A stretch of 64,000 nt of DNA. It comes from JARFQH01 sp963825595. GTDB taxonomy: Bacteria; Desulfobacterota; Desulfobacteria; Desulfobacterales; SG8-13. Position 1 is the first letter of the stretch, and each line of letters begins with the position of its first letter. The DNA lies in contig CAWGUE010000022.1 in the NCBI GenBank assembly GCA_963825595.1, positions 108,475 through 172,474 on the forward strand, written 5' to 3'. A program made the translations under genes and the position numbers. This document shows, in pieces, positions 55,136-63,928 of the stretch. The notes under the pieces were generated by a model that was not told the DNA's origin, did not search any database, and saw nothing but the letters and a program-made list of their open reading frames with translations.

Positions 55136-56380
55136 GTGGTGGTGAATTCCATGTTGCTTGTTCGAGTTATCGTGCTACTGCTGGTACTGTGCAGTGCCGA
55201 AGGGGCTGCGGCGTTTCCTGTGCAAGGGCCGGTACGTGGCAGGGTGATCGTGCCTGAGGGGGAGCAAGCCGAGCAGATCGTGGTGAGTGTGCGGTGCTAC
55301 CAAAGTGGCATACATGGCGGCTTTGCCGCGGGAGATGCCCACGCTGTGATTGATGCGGGCGAATCGTTCACGGTGCCATTTGTATTCAGGGGGATATTTC
55401 CCACCGGCTGTACACTGAGAGTATTTCATCCCGATTATGTCGCGGCCTACCGGCGTTTGAATGACGACTTTACCCAACAGGTCGGCACTATCGAACTTAA
55501 GAGTTGGCACGCCTTTTTCGATGAGGGGCCTACTGACCCGCCCATGCACAGCACGTATCCGTGGCCCAAGCTGGAATTCAACCAACACCTGAGCAACATG
55601 CTCTATTACTACGTTCCAGCATTTGCCGAAGGGGAGCAACGCCGCCGGTTGGGACGCTTTGTTGTTGGACTTCATCGACTGACTGATCGGGCGATTGCCA
55701 CCGGAGTTTATGGCAAGGATGGGCGTGGTGAATCCAGCTCGATAATCAAGGACTTGCATCGTCTGGAGGATGCTGTTGAATTCGCTGCCTCGCCGAGTCG
55801 TTTGTCTGCGCTTGCGACAGCCAACAATGCCGAGGCCATCGGAAAGTTGAGTGCCAACGGTGACTATGCGGATATCTGGGATCGCAATGGCTGGAGTCCG
55901 CTGTTGACTGCTGCTGCGCTGGGCAATACCGAAGCGGCGATAGCGCTGATTGACGGTGGCGTAGAGGTGGGTCGCGAGCGTGGTGTCGGTTATGGATCGG
56001 CTATGAAAACAGCGCTGTCCAACCGACGCTGGCAAACCGTCGCTGCATTGGTGGGACGGGGCGCGCCCTTCGATATTGATCCCTTCTACAACACCAAAAT
56101 CGCCGCAACACTCTGTGCGCTGGCGGCCGACGGGGATGTGGCATCGCTGCGGCTGATGATCGGTCGGGGCATGTCGCCTGATTTGGCGTCGAGTTCGGGT
56201 TATACCGCATTGATGTGTGCGGCTGAAGCGAACCAGCTCGAATCCGCCCGCTTTCTGCTCGAGTCAGGCGCGAACCCGGATGCCCAGGCGACGCACAACC
56301 GCAACGCTAAGCGTATGGCGCAAAGTAAGCGCAACGAGGCAATGGGTGAATTGTTGCAAACGTATAGTCGGCCGCAGTAG
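55136..56380 (+). CDS. Secreted ankyrin-repeat protein
   Basis: A 414-residue exported protein. Signal peptide (LLVRVIVLLLVLCSAEGAAA) then a beta-rich region (about 30-130: VVSVRCYQSGIHGGFAAGD) with a carboxypeptidase-like fold look, a helical linker, and about four C-terminal ankyrin repeats: DRNGWSPLLTAAALGNTEAA, TLCALAADGDVASLRLMIGR and SGYTALMCAAEANQLESARF. It probably binds a partner in the periplasm. I chose GTG at 55136 for its spacing from AAGGAG; the ATG at 55151 is possible. More GC-rich than the surrounding repeats, and standing alone. Confidence 0.85.
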   Translation: MVVNSMLLVRVIVLLLVLCSAEGAAAFPVQGPVRGRVIVPEGEQAEQIVVSVRCYQSGIHGGFAAGDAHAVIDAGESFTVPFVFRGIFPTGCTLRVFHPDYVAAYRRLNDDFTQQVGTIELKSWHAFFDEGPTDPPMHSTYPWPKLEFNQHLSNMLYYYVPAFAEGEQRRRLGRFVVGLHRLTDRAIATGVYGKDGRGESSSIIKDLHRLEDAVEFAASPSRLSALATANNAEAIGKLSANGDYADIWDRNGWSPLLTAAALGNTEAAIALIDGGVEVGRERGVGYGSAMKTALSNRRWQTVAALVGRGAPFDIDPFYNTKIAATLCALAADGDVASLRLMIGRGMSPDLASSSGYTALMCAAEANQLESARFLLESGANPDAQATHNRNAKRMAQSKRNEAMGELLQTYSRPQ

Positions 56381-56798
56381 GTAGCTCTTGAGAAACCGTC
56401 AAAGCACACCGACTGGTCATTCCATCCAGGTTATAAGAATCGATCTTGCATAAATTCTTAATTTACCGAACAAATCATGATACCGTCTGAAACCTGCCAC
56501 GAAGAGCTATGATAGTTGCACCAGGTGCCTTGCATCACATCATTTGCCGCGGTATCGAAAGACGAGAGATTCCTACTGGTATACAAGGCCGTCCCCCAAA
56601 TTTCGGTGAGTTTATATAACCGGTTATACGGTTAGTATAATGCAGATTCGACAAAACAGGTTTTAATGATTCACAATTTTGACGTCAACTTCTCTTTTGT
56701 TTTTTTTTGCACAGAATCCAGGTATGAAAATCTGACCCGATGGAGCTTCCGGAATTTCTATCAATCACGAATAACAATAAAACCCATTGATTCTTGAT
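56381..56798. other. Intergenic stretch
   Basis: 418 bases without a gene. It holds a perfect palindrome ATAACCGGTTAT near 56616 and a T9 run near 56701. I see no other structure. Confidence 0.45.
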
Positions 56799-57422
56799 AT
56801 GACTATTAGCGATACTTTCCTGGATAGATTCATAACGCAGTACCCAAAGATAACCCTCATTGGAATGTCGGGATTGGGGAAATCGCACTGGTCAAAAGTG
56901 TTGGAACGGCATGGATATACAAGATTCTGCTGCGACGATGTCATTAAAGATCGCCTTTTAGGGCCAAGCAATGAAAATAATGAACAGATTGAAGACATCG
57001 GTGAATGGATGGGATTTCCTTATGAACCAGGATATAAAAATAGGGAAAAAGCTTATCTTTCATTGGAAATCGCGATACTTCACGAGTTTATAGCTCGGCT
57101 GGACAGCTCAGGTCATACGGAGAAGATCGTTATAGATACGACTGGGTCTGCACCCTATGCAGGCGATGTAATTATGGAAGGTTTGAGAGAACTCTCTTGT
57201 ATTATATATCTTGCAGCGTCAAAAGAATACTACTCGGAAATGCTCGAACGGTATATAAAGCGTCCAAGGCCGGTATTGTGGGGGGACAAATTTGATCAAA
57301 GACAATTGGAATCTCTGAAAGATGGGCTGAAGCGGTCCTACGAAGAGCTTTTAATATATAGGCATTCACTTTATAAAAAGTGGGCTCATTTTACAATTCC
57401 ATATGAAGTGCACCGCAGTTAA
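56799..57422 (+). CDS. P-loop kinase-like protein (shikimate/gluconate kinase fold)
   Basis: A 207-residue P-loop protein. Walker A ITLIGMSGLGKSHWSKVLER lies near residues 18-37, as in small-molecule kinases of the shikimate kinase group, then FCCDDVIKDRLLG (the D-D substrate site), IVIDTTGSAPYAGDVIMEGL (Walker B-like) and a lid region with ERYIKRPRPVLWGDKF. Substrate unknown. The frame opens at a TTG at 56787; the ATG at 56799 is the better start. A/T-rich; stands alone. Confidence 0.75.
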   Translation: MTISDTFLDRFITQYPKITLIGMSGLGKSHWSKVLERHGYTRFCCDDVIKDRLLGPSNENNEQIEDIGEWMGFPYEPGYKNREKAYLSLEIAILHEFIARLDSSGHTEKIVIDTTGSAPYAGDVIMEGLRELSCIIYLAASKEYYSEMLERYIKRPRPVLWGDKFDQRQLESLKDGLKRSYEELLIYRHSLYKKWAHFTIPYEVHRS

Positions 57423-57637
57423 ATGGTAACGACCACCGGGTGATTTACACCTGTCTCCTATTGGTCATGTTCAGATTGCCGATTTCTGCACTACAGAACC
57501 GAATGCTAAGGTGGTTTTAATCGATTACCTGTATTATCGGATTTGTTTTCATTGAGCAAACAGGATATCCTCAATCCGTCAAATAGATTTATCGCCCGCA
57601 GCTCACGGCAGGCTTTAGGCCGCAGAAGGGGTAAGAA

Positions 57638-58186
57638 ATGCAACAGTGGGAAGATCCCAAACCAGGTTTCAAGTGGCCCGTTGCAGTTGTCCGAAGAATC
57701 GCAGTACCGGCCGATAAAGTTTGGGATACGATCTCGATGCCAGGCAACCTGGAACCCTGCCATCCCTTCTGCGCGAAGAACCACGTTGAGGTGTGGCCTG
57801 GCTCGGAAGCTCGAGATCAGGTTCACTATCTCAATGGATTGGTATATGAACGTCGATTTTGTAGCTGGACAGAAGGGATTGGATATGACCTTAACATTGG
57901 CAGGTGCGGAGGAAGGTCCTCGTTCGTTTCGTGGCGGATGCAGCCAATCGACTCCAGGCACACGAACCTGAGAATCTCTGTTTATCCTTACGTGATGCAG
58001 AATCTGCCCATGGCGATTCGCTGGATCCCGCATCTCATGCGTATTCGCCCTCTACTCAGAAGGTATCTATCATCGGTCACCAAGGGCTTTGAGTGGTACG
58101 TGACGCGCAACGAACCCGTGCCTCGAAATCAGTTCGGGTCGCACCCCTGGTTTTCTGAACGCGGTTCCGAATCCCGGTCCGCCTAA
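57638..58186 (+). CDS. SRPBCC-family protein, 182 residues
   Basis: Opens with VRRIAVPADKVWDTISMPGN and LEPCHPFCAKNHVEVWPGSE, the START-like beta1-helix layout, and ends in a helix with LLRRYLSSVTKGFEWYVTRN. The ligand is unknown. Ribosome site AAGGGGTAAGA stands before the ATG. It is not close in sequence to the SRPBCC protein at 5437-5889. The alcohol dehydrogenase-like gene follows on the same strand by 167 bases. Confidence 0.75.
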   Translation: MQQWEDPKPGFKWPVAVVRRIAVPADKVWDTISMPGNLEPCHPFCAKNHVEVWPGSEARDQVHYLNGLVYERRFCSWTEGIGYDLNIGRCGGRSSFVSWRMQPIDSRHTNLRISVYPYVMQNLPMAIRWIPHLMRIRPLLRRYLSSVTKGFEWYVTRNEPVPRNQFGSHPWFSERGSESRSA

Positions 58187-58353
58187 CGATGCGGTTGCAC
58201 CTGGCAGACAAAACTTGCAGCACTTATCGTCACTGTTAATACCATTTCGGCAGTCTGCAGCGCCTGCAGGTGATCCGCAGCAGTATGTTTTGCAAACTCA
58301 CGGGGTGGATTGGGCGGAACAGCATTGAAAATGATCCGATCGAAATATTCGGG

Positions 58354-59337
58354 ATGCTCATGAAAGCCATTGTATTTAAAAAATATGGACCACCGGATGG
58401 TCTTACATTAAAAGAGGTTCCAAAACCCACACCAAAGGACGATGAATTACTGATACGTGTTGGCGCATCGTCTATCAATTCGTGGGACTGGGAGTTCCTG
58501 AACGGTATACCGTTCGTAAACCGCCTCATTTTCGGACTCCTAAAGCCAAAGCCGGGGAAGCAGATACTCGGAGCTGACATAGCGGGGACGGTCGAGGCCG
58601 TCGGCAAACAGGTAACGCGATTCCAACCTGGAGATGAGGTGTTTGGGGATCTGTGGGATAACTGGGGTGGTTTTGCGGAATATGCCTGTGCGCATGAGAC
58701 GGCCCTGGAAACGAAACCGGCTCATTCGACTTTTGAGGATGCTGCCGCCGTGCCTCAAGCAGGCGTATTGGCCCTGCAAGGACTTCGCAAAACCGGACAA
58801 ATGCAGCCGGGCCAGAAGGTATTGATTAATGGAGCTGGTGGCGGTGTGGGTACCTTTGCAATTCAGATTGCCAAGCTCTCCGGGACAGAAGTAACGGGTG
58901 TAGATGCCGCACATAAATTGAATATCGTTCGTTCCGTTGGCGCAGACCACGTTATCGATTACACCCAAGAAGATTTCACGAAAACCGGAGAACGTTACGA
59001 CCTGATTCTTGATTGTCAGGGAATTCGGTCCATGTTCGCTTATAAGCGCACGTTAAAACCCGAGGGAACCTATGCCATGGTCGGCGGGCCTTTGCCACGA
59101 ATCCTCCAACTCTTGTTCCTAAGCTTCTTGGCACCACTCACCAGAGAGAGTAGAAAACTTCGATTGGTTGCGGAGGGACCCAACAAAGGTCTGGCAGATC
59201 TGAAGGGGTTTATCGAAGCCGGCCGGCTCGTTCCTATTGTCGACAGAACCTATCAATTGAGTGAAGTGCCTGAAGCCTTGCGTTACTTCGGAGAAGGATG
59301 TCACAAAGGAAAAATCGTCATCGCTGTGGGAAGCTAG
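58354..59337 (+). CDS. NAD(P)-dependent MDR oxidoreductase (quinone reductase-like)
   Basis: A 327-residue medium-chain dehydrogenase without the structural zinc cysteines. Features: KAIVFKKYGPPDGLTLKEVP at the start, GKQILGADIAGTVEAVGKQV, the Rossmann loop LINGAGGGVGTFAIQIAKLS near 145-165, and GADHVIDYTQEDFTKTGERY. It is of the quinone oxidoreductase / NADP-alcohol dehydrogenase type that reduces small carbonyls or enones. The frame opens at 58270 but homologues start MKAIVF, so the ATG at 58354 or 58360 is right. Confidence 0.92.
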   Translation: MLMKAIVFKKYGPPDGLTLKEVPKPTPKDDELLIRVGASSINSWDWEFLNGIPFVNRLIFGLLKPKPGKQILGADIAGTVEAVGKQVTRFQPGDEVFGDLWDNWGGFAEYACAHETALETKPAHSTFEDAAAVPQAGVLALQGLRKTGQMQPGQKVLINGAGGGVGTFAIQIAKLSGTEVTGVDAAHKLNIVRSVGADHVIDYTQEDFTKTGERYDLILDCQGIRSMFAYKRTLKPEGTYAMVGGPLPRILQLLFLSFLAPLTRESRKLRLVAEGPNKGLADLKGFIEAGRLVPIVDRTYQLSEVPEALRYFGEGCHKGKIVIAVGS

Positions 59338-59383
59338 ATGTCCGCTTCTGGCCAAAGGGGAAGAAACAACGTCCCTGCGCGGC

Positions 59384-59566
59384 ATGAAATATTTCATCAA
59401 CCTAAAAGAATGGACAGACGAGCATGGTGATTGGCTGTATAAAATTGGTTTTTCGGAAGACGCCCACGTCGATCCAAAAGTCTTCTTTGGGGATGGCATC
59501 GATGAAACCAGGGAATTAGAATTTTTGTCAGTCGAGGACTATGATGTTTTTTGGGGAAATAAGTAA
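59384..59566 (+). CDS. Small acidic protein of unknown function, 60 residues
   Basis: MKYFINLKEWTDEHGDWLYK followed by an acidic C-terminal half (ELEFLSVEDYDVFWGNK). It is compositionally a plausible small protein but has only a weak ribosome site (AGGGGAAG 24 bases upstream). It lies 46 bases after the oxidoreductase, same strand. Unrecognised; may be spurious. Confidence 0.35.
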   Translation: MKYFINLKEWTDEHGDWLYKIGFSEDAHVDPKVFFGDGIDETRELEFLSVEDYDVFWGNK

Positions 59567-59628
59567 ACGTTGCATTAACCCGCCATAAAATGAATTTGAT
59601 ACATCGAGGCGTAATACACTTGAGTCAC

Positions 59629-60351
59629 CTAAACCATTCTGATCAAACGAAAACCCAGTCGATCGCTGCGACGGTCCGGTGAACTGAGGCTGCGAGATGC
59701 ACACCTGCAATACCAGTCCTCACTCCCCCAATCGCCCCCCCGCAGCGCCTTGGCCAATCCTGTTGAGGGGCCTAAAGGAGCATTTGAGGGGCTTTGAGAA
59801 TAATATTTCCTATCAAACCAGTCCTGACACCATTCATGAACGTTTCCATGCATGTCATAAAGGCCCCAGGCATTCGGATTTAATTGACCGACTGGATGGG
59901 TTTCACCTCCTGAATTATTTCTATACCAGGCGTATTGGCTTAATATATTCGTAGCAGCGCCAAAAGTATAAGAACTCTCTGAGCCTGCCCTTGCCGCATA
60001 TTCCCATTCAGCTTCTGCGGGAAGACGATATTTATTGGTTTCTTCTTTAGTGTTTAGCTTAAGGATAAACGCTTGCACATCATTCCATGAAACCCTTTCC
60101 ACTGGCCTTATGTCGTCCTTAAATGCACTTGGGTTATTGTCCATTATCGCAGACCACTGCGCTTGAGTTACCTCATATTTGCCCATAAAAAATGCGTTGC
60201 TGAATGTAACAAAGTGTCGTGGGGTTTCATGATCCTCTGCCTGTTCAAGTTTTTTGTCTCCTCCCATTCTGAACTTACCCGCTGGGATCAAGACAAATTC
60301 CATTCCTATACTGTTTGTTGTAGTGTCCGACATTTTCCCTGAATCATTCAT
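59629..60351 (-). CDS. FGE-sulfatase-domain (SUMF1-like) protein
   Basis: A 240-residue protein with the same fold as 38295-39122: NSIGMEFVLIPAGKFRMGGD, FFMGKYEVTQAQWSAIMDNN, PVERVSWNDVQAFILKLNTK, YRLPAEAEWEYAARAGSESS, WGLYDMHGNVHEWCQDWFDR and DRLGFRLIRMV. Near the end GGDWGSEDWYCRCASRSLSS has a C-x-C, not the C-x4-C pair that true FGE uses with copper, so catalysis as FGE is doubtful. No signal peptide is visible; the frame stays open for about 25 codons upstream without a start, so an exported start could have been lost. Confidence 0.85.
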   Translation of the reverse strand: MNDSGKMSDTTTNSIGMEFVLIPAGKFRMGGDKKLEQAEDHETPRHFVTFSNAFFMGKYEVTQAQWSAIMDNNPSAFKDDIRPVERVSWNDVQAFILKLNTKEETNKYRLPAEAEWEYAARAGSESSYTFGAATNILSQYAWYRNNSGGETHPVGQLNPNAWGLYDMHGNVHEWCQDWFDRKYYSQSPSNAPLGPSTGLAKALRGGDWGSEDWYCRCASRSLSSPDRRSDRLGFRLIRMV

Positions 60352-60719
60352 GTGGCTTGTTTTTCCTGAAATGGATCTATAGGATTTTAACTGCAGGTGA
60401 CGGATTCCCCAATTTTTGTGTCTGAAAAAGAAAACGGGTTATAGATAATGAGGTGAAGACATTAGAGCACTGCCAGCAGAGAACGTCTCGGAAGGTTTAG
60501 GATATGTTTTTGAGCAGTTATGTAATGCTTGAATTTGCTACACGGCTTGGCAATCGTAAGCGTTTTTCAGCAAGTCAAAGTTGGTTTAGACATCAAAAGG
60601 CAGAAGTCATTATTGACCCTGCCTTGCCGCAGGGTTTATGGTCTCTTTCGGCGGTGGGGTATCGACAATTTCAAAGGTCTTTTCCCATCGTTGATTAAAA
60701 CAACCGACAGCTACTTTTT
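60352..60719. other. Intergenic stretch
   Basis: 368 bases between the SUMF1-like gene start and the end of the MerB-like gene. Open frames in it show no family. No terminator is clear. Confidence 0.4.
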
Positions 60720-61418
60720 TTACTGCTCAGGTGACTGCCAAAAAGAACCCATGCTATTTAATGTCCCGACGAACTCCATCAGGTATTCCTGCATATGGGA
60801 AGCGTAATCAGGGTCTAATCGTCTGGTAAATAAATTAATAGAAAAAAGCCCAGCTACATCAGATAGTTTATTGATTCCTGCTTCAGTACCCGCTTTAAAA
60901 CCACTCCAGTTCCGAACATGCTCTTCCGACCGGAAGAGATTCATGGTACTTCAGGCATATGGGAGGTCGTTGAACCAATCCCTAAAGGGAACAGATACAT
61001 ACCCCATTAGACTTTCTGGTTCAGCATTCTTAATTACACCATCCTTCATTTCCACTCTTATCGGTCTACCACAATCCAGACAAGGAGCATCAATTTGTAC
61101 TAATTTTCCTGGAAAAAGCCAGCTGACCGCCAGCGATTCAAATCCTCATTGGCCGAACCACTTCTGTTGGCCATCAATACTGATGCGGTATTGGGTGGGA
61201 AGATTGCTGAATGGCGGAAATGATGCGATGTAGTCCGTATTTGGTAACAACCAGGCAGGAAGGCCGGGTGAATACAGCTCATGCAATGCTTTGCGTCCTT
61301 CCTCTACTGACACATCCAATTCAGATGCAATCGCAGTGTAGTGAGGCGCTTGTCCAGTTTCCATCATGTGTTTCATGATGATTTGAAAGATTCTGTCCAT
61401 TTGGTTGGGTTCACTCAT
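60720..61418 (-). CDS. Predicted selenoprotein: MerB-like organomercurial lyase with two selenocysteines
   Basis: One frame of 232 codons starts at the ATG at 61418 after a strong ribosome site (AAAGGAGGCAAT) and contains two TGA codons, 61146-61148 and 60951-60953. Read through, it matches the alkylmercury lyase family: a winged-helix start (HYTAIASELDVSVEEGRKAL), then QQKWFGQ-U91-GFESLAVSWLF, PCLDCGRPIRVEMKDG, VSVPFRDWFNDLPYA-U156 and STMNLFRSEEHVRNW. In MerB of plasmid R831b the catalytic cysteines are Cys96 (YAWCALDTLIFP) and Cys159 (FCCHVHFFAS...DW); both TGAs fall at these sites and their spacing (65 residues against 63) agrees. Asp99 of MerB is Glu here. A bacterial SECIS-like hairpin follows each TGA. 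Reading TGA as stop would give two useless halves. Selenoprotein status is inferred; loss by two point mutations exactly at both catalytic codons is the alternative. Confidence 0.8.
60917..60945 (-). promoter_or_regulatory. SECIS-like hairpin after the second TGA
   Basis: In the mRNA, 19 bases after UGA begins the loop of a perfect hairpin CUCUUCC-GGUC-GGAAGAG (60921-60938), with a lower CAUG/CAUG helix beyond a three-base bulge. The GGUC loop and its distance match the E. coli fdhF element, where SelB binds GGUCU. Confidence 0.75.
61122..61134 (-). promoter_or_regulatory. Weak SECIS-like hairpin after the first TGA
   Basis: Eleven bases after UGA lies GCUG-GCGGU-CAGC, a short stem with GGU in its loop, the first loop base being the sixteenth after UGA. 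Position fits bacterial SECIS elements; the stem has only four pairs, so it is less convincing than the second. Confidence 0.45.
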
Positions 61419-62167
61419 ATTGCCTCCTTTTATGCGTTGGATTAACGAGAGGTCACTTTATATAATGTTTGCGTTACCAAAGAAAATAGGGCTCTTAACA
61501 AAACAATTAAAGTTCTCTTAGGAGCAAAATGGGCAAATCTTGAGAGGCTTTTCCATGCTAATCTTCACCCGAATTGTTTGGTTAAATTTGGTGTTACCGA
61601 CGTCTACTTTATTGGGTGAGGCAATTTAAAACTTCAGTAGTCGCTCAACAGGAGAATATGAACGTTGGCAAGAAAAGATGAATTTGAGGTGTGAAATTGA
61701 ACTTCAAGATGTATGCCACTGGCATTTTAATATTTGAAAATAGTGATAAATGTCAAGAACTACATTTATCGGCCAAATATTACAGCGCAATGCCGACTTT
61801 TGATTCATTGCGAGTTTATAGAAATCGTGAGGGGGTCAATACATGGACTTGCCAATACCTTTGGCCAAGTAGCGCATGGGCCTGCGTTGCCATTGTATGG
61901 TACAGTTGGGTGTATGGTTTGGTAGCTTCAGCTGTTACAATAACAGTTCCATTTGGGGACTCACAAATCTGCACTCGGGTGTTATGTTGTTTTTGTATGA
62001 TACCTCAGTGTTTCAGCAAGCCTTAAGTCCACCAATACATTTATATTACAATACCTTCGCTTGATCGGCCTTGACCTCCTAAGTGCCTATGGTTATTTAT
62101 AATATTCAGTACGCTTGAATCGCATCCTTCACCAATGAGTTTAAGCCTGATAATTAGGGATAAGACC
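61419..62167. other. Long intergenic region between divergent genes
   Basis: About 750 A/T-rich bases between the start of the MerB-like gene and the cyclase. Promoters for both should be here. Open frames (for example near 61691-62026) have no ribosome site and no family resemblance. Confidence 0.45.
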
Positions 62168-63928
62168 ATGACAGCAGAAGGTTTGAATCGCAAACTCACC
62201 GCCATTCTCAGTGCCGACGTTGAAGGTTACAGTCGCCTCATGGGAGATGATGAGGAATCGACAATTCGCGTTTTAACTGATTACCGGTCAGCCATGACAT
62301 CTCTCATCCAGCAACATCGAGGGCGGGTCGTGGATGCGCCCGGCGACAACCTTCTGGCTGAATTTTCCAGTGCAGTGCATGCCGTTACCGGTGCGGTGGA
62401 AATACAACGGGAGCTTGCTGAAAGAAACGCCGAGTTGCCAGATGAGCGAAAAATGCACTTTCGTATTGGAGTCAATGTTGGAGATGTCATCGAGAAAGAA
62501 GGTAGAATCTATGGTGATGGTGTCAATATTGCGGCTCGCATCCAGGAGGCTGCAGAATCTAATAGCGTGTTTGTCAGTCAATCACTATTCGATCAGGTCA
62601 AACGTCAGTCTTCTTATCGATTTGAGGACTTAGGCTTGCACTCGCTGAAGAACATTTCTGAGCAAATTCGCCTTTACAAGGTTATCGGCGAAATGCCGAC
62701 CCATAGATTTCTTAATGCCCCCTCAAAAAAACACGTAAACGCGGAAGGGGTTCGCGAAGCATCGATTGCAGTCTTGCCTTTCGAAGTCACAGGTGGCGAT
62801 GAAAATCAGCAATACTTCGCTGATGGACTCACCGAAGACATCATTGTGGAATTGGCACGCTTTAAAAAATTGTTTGTTAGCTCGCGAAGTGCTAGCTTTG
62901 CCTATGAAAAACAGGGCATTGATCCGCGTCAGGTTGGGCGAGAGTTGGGTGTAAAACATATTCTTGAAGGGCAAGTCCGACGCCTTGGGAAGCAAGTGCG
63001 AATCTCTGTACGGCTAATAAATGTTCAAAGTGGCGACCATCTCTGGGCTGAGCGGTTCGATCGCTCTTTTGATGATCTTTTCGATATATTAGACGAACTT
63101 GTTAGCCGTATTGTCGGAACCATTGTCGGCAGGGTGGAAGCAGCGGATATGGCGGAAGCTCGCCGGAAAAGGCCTGAAGACAGAACGGCCTACGACTATT
63201 TGCTTCGGGGCCTCGAATACCATCGCTTGGGAGGCGTCACTCTTGATAACTTGCGGGAAGCGGTGAAGTGGTTCGATCGTGCCATTACTGCGGACCCCAA
63301 CTATGGTCTCGCCTATGCCTGGCGTGTCTGTGCCTCCTCCTGGTTACCCGATTTCGATCTCGACGAAAGCATGAAATACATGCAAAAGGCTATCGAACTC
63401 GACGAAAACGATGCCGAAGCCCACCGCATAATGGGAGCCTGTCAGATGCTATCCGGTGACTTCGAAACTTCTGAATATCACCACCGCCGGGCAATGGAGC
63501 TAAATCCCAGCGATGCTTACATCAGGGCCCGTTCAGCTGCTTTTTACACGTTTAAAGGCGAACCGAGCCACGCCCTGGAACTGATCGAAGCAGCAGTAGC
63601 TCAAGACCCGTTTTTACCAGTTTGGTGTATCGAAGAACGGGGCGTAGCTCTATTTGCGCTGCGACGTTTTGGAGAGGCACTATCGGCCTTGGGAGCAATG
63701 CCGTTTCAAACCTTCCGTTCTCGCTGCTATGAGGCCGCATGCAAGATGTCCCTGGGTGATCGAGCAGGTGCAAGAAAAGCTGTCGCCAAGGCGTTACGTA
63801 TTCAGCCCACACTGACAGCTTCAGAGTTTTTCCATAAAGAAACCTTTCAAGACAAGGCACAAATATCCAACCTGCATGATTTACTAATAGCAGCAGGTCT
63901 CCCCCAAATAGCCCTTGTCTCGCCTTAG
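62168..63928 (+). CDS. Class III adenylate cyclase with TolB/FlgO-like and TPR domains
   Basis: A 586-residue soluble cyclase. Cyclase domain (about 1-170): KLTAILSADVEGYSRLMGDD with the first metal Asp, VVDAPGDNLLAEFSS (second metal Asp), FRIGVNVGDVIEKEGRIYGD and GVNIAARIQEAA (the N-x3-R transition-state pair). The middle part (SIAVLPFEVTGGDENQQYFA to GDHLWAERFDRSFDDLF) is the FlgO/TolB-N-like domain usual in such proteins, followed by TPR repeats (AVKWFDRAITADPNYGLAYA, YMQKAIELDENDAEAHRIMG). It makes cAMP or cGMP. I chose the ATG at 62168 because the family starts near LNRKLTAIL; the frame opens at 62135. Complete at its 3' end. Confidence 0.92.
   Translation: MTAEGLNRKLTAILSADVEGYSRLMGDDEESTIRVLTDYRSAMTSLIQQHRGRVVDAPGDNLLAEFSSAVHAVTGAVEIQRELAERNAELPDERKMHFRIGVNVGDVIEKEGRIYGDGVNIAARIQEAAESNSVFVSQSLFDQVKRQSSYRFEDLGLHSLKNISEQIRLYKVIGEMPTHRFLNAPSKKHVNAEGVREASIAVLPFEVTGGDENQQYFADGLTEDIIVELARFKKLFVSSRSASFAYEKQGIDPRQVGRELGVKHILEGQVRRLGKQVRISVRLINVQSGDHLWAERFDRSFDDLFDILDELVSRIVGTIVGRVEAADMAEARRKRPEDRTAYDYLLRGLEYHRLGGVTLDNLREAVKWFDRAITADPNYGLAYAWRVCASSWLPDFDLDESMKYMQKAIELDENDAEAHRIMGACQMLSGDFETSEYHHRRAMELNPSDAYIRARSAAFYTFKGEPSHALELIEAAVAQDPFLPVWCIEERGVALFALRRFGEALSALGAMPFQTFRSRCYEAACKMSLGDRAGARKAVAKALRIQPTLTASEFFHKETFQDKAQISNLHDLLIAAGLPQIALVSP

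Noticed and set aside
61691..62026. A 111-codon open frame before the cyclase
   Set aside because: No ribosome site, odd cysteine/tryptophan-rich composition and no recognisable family.
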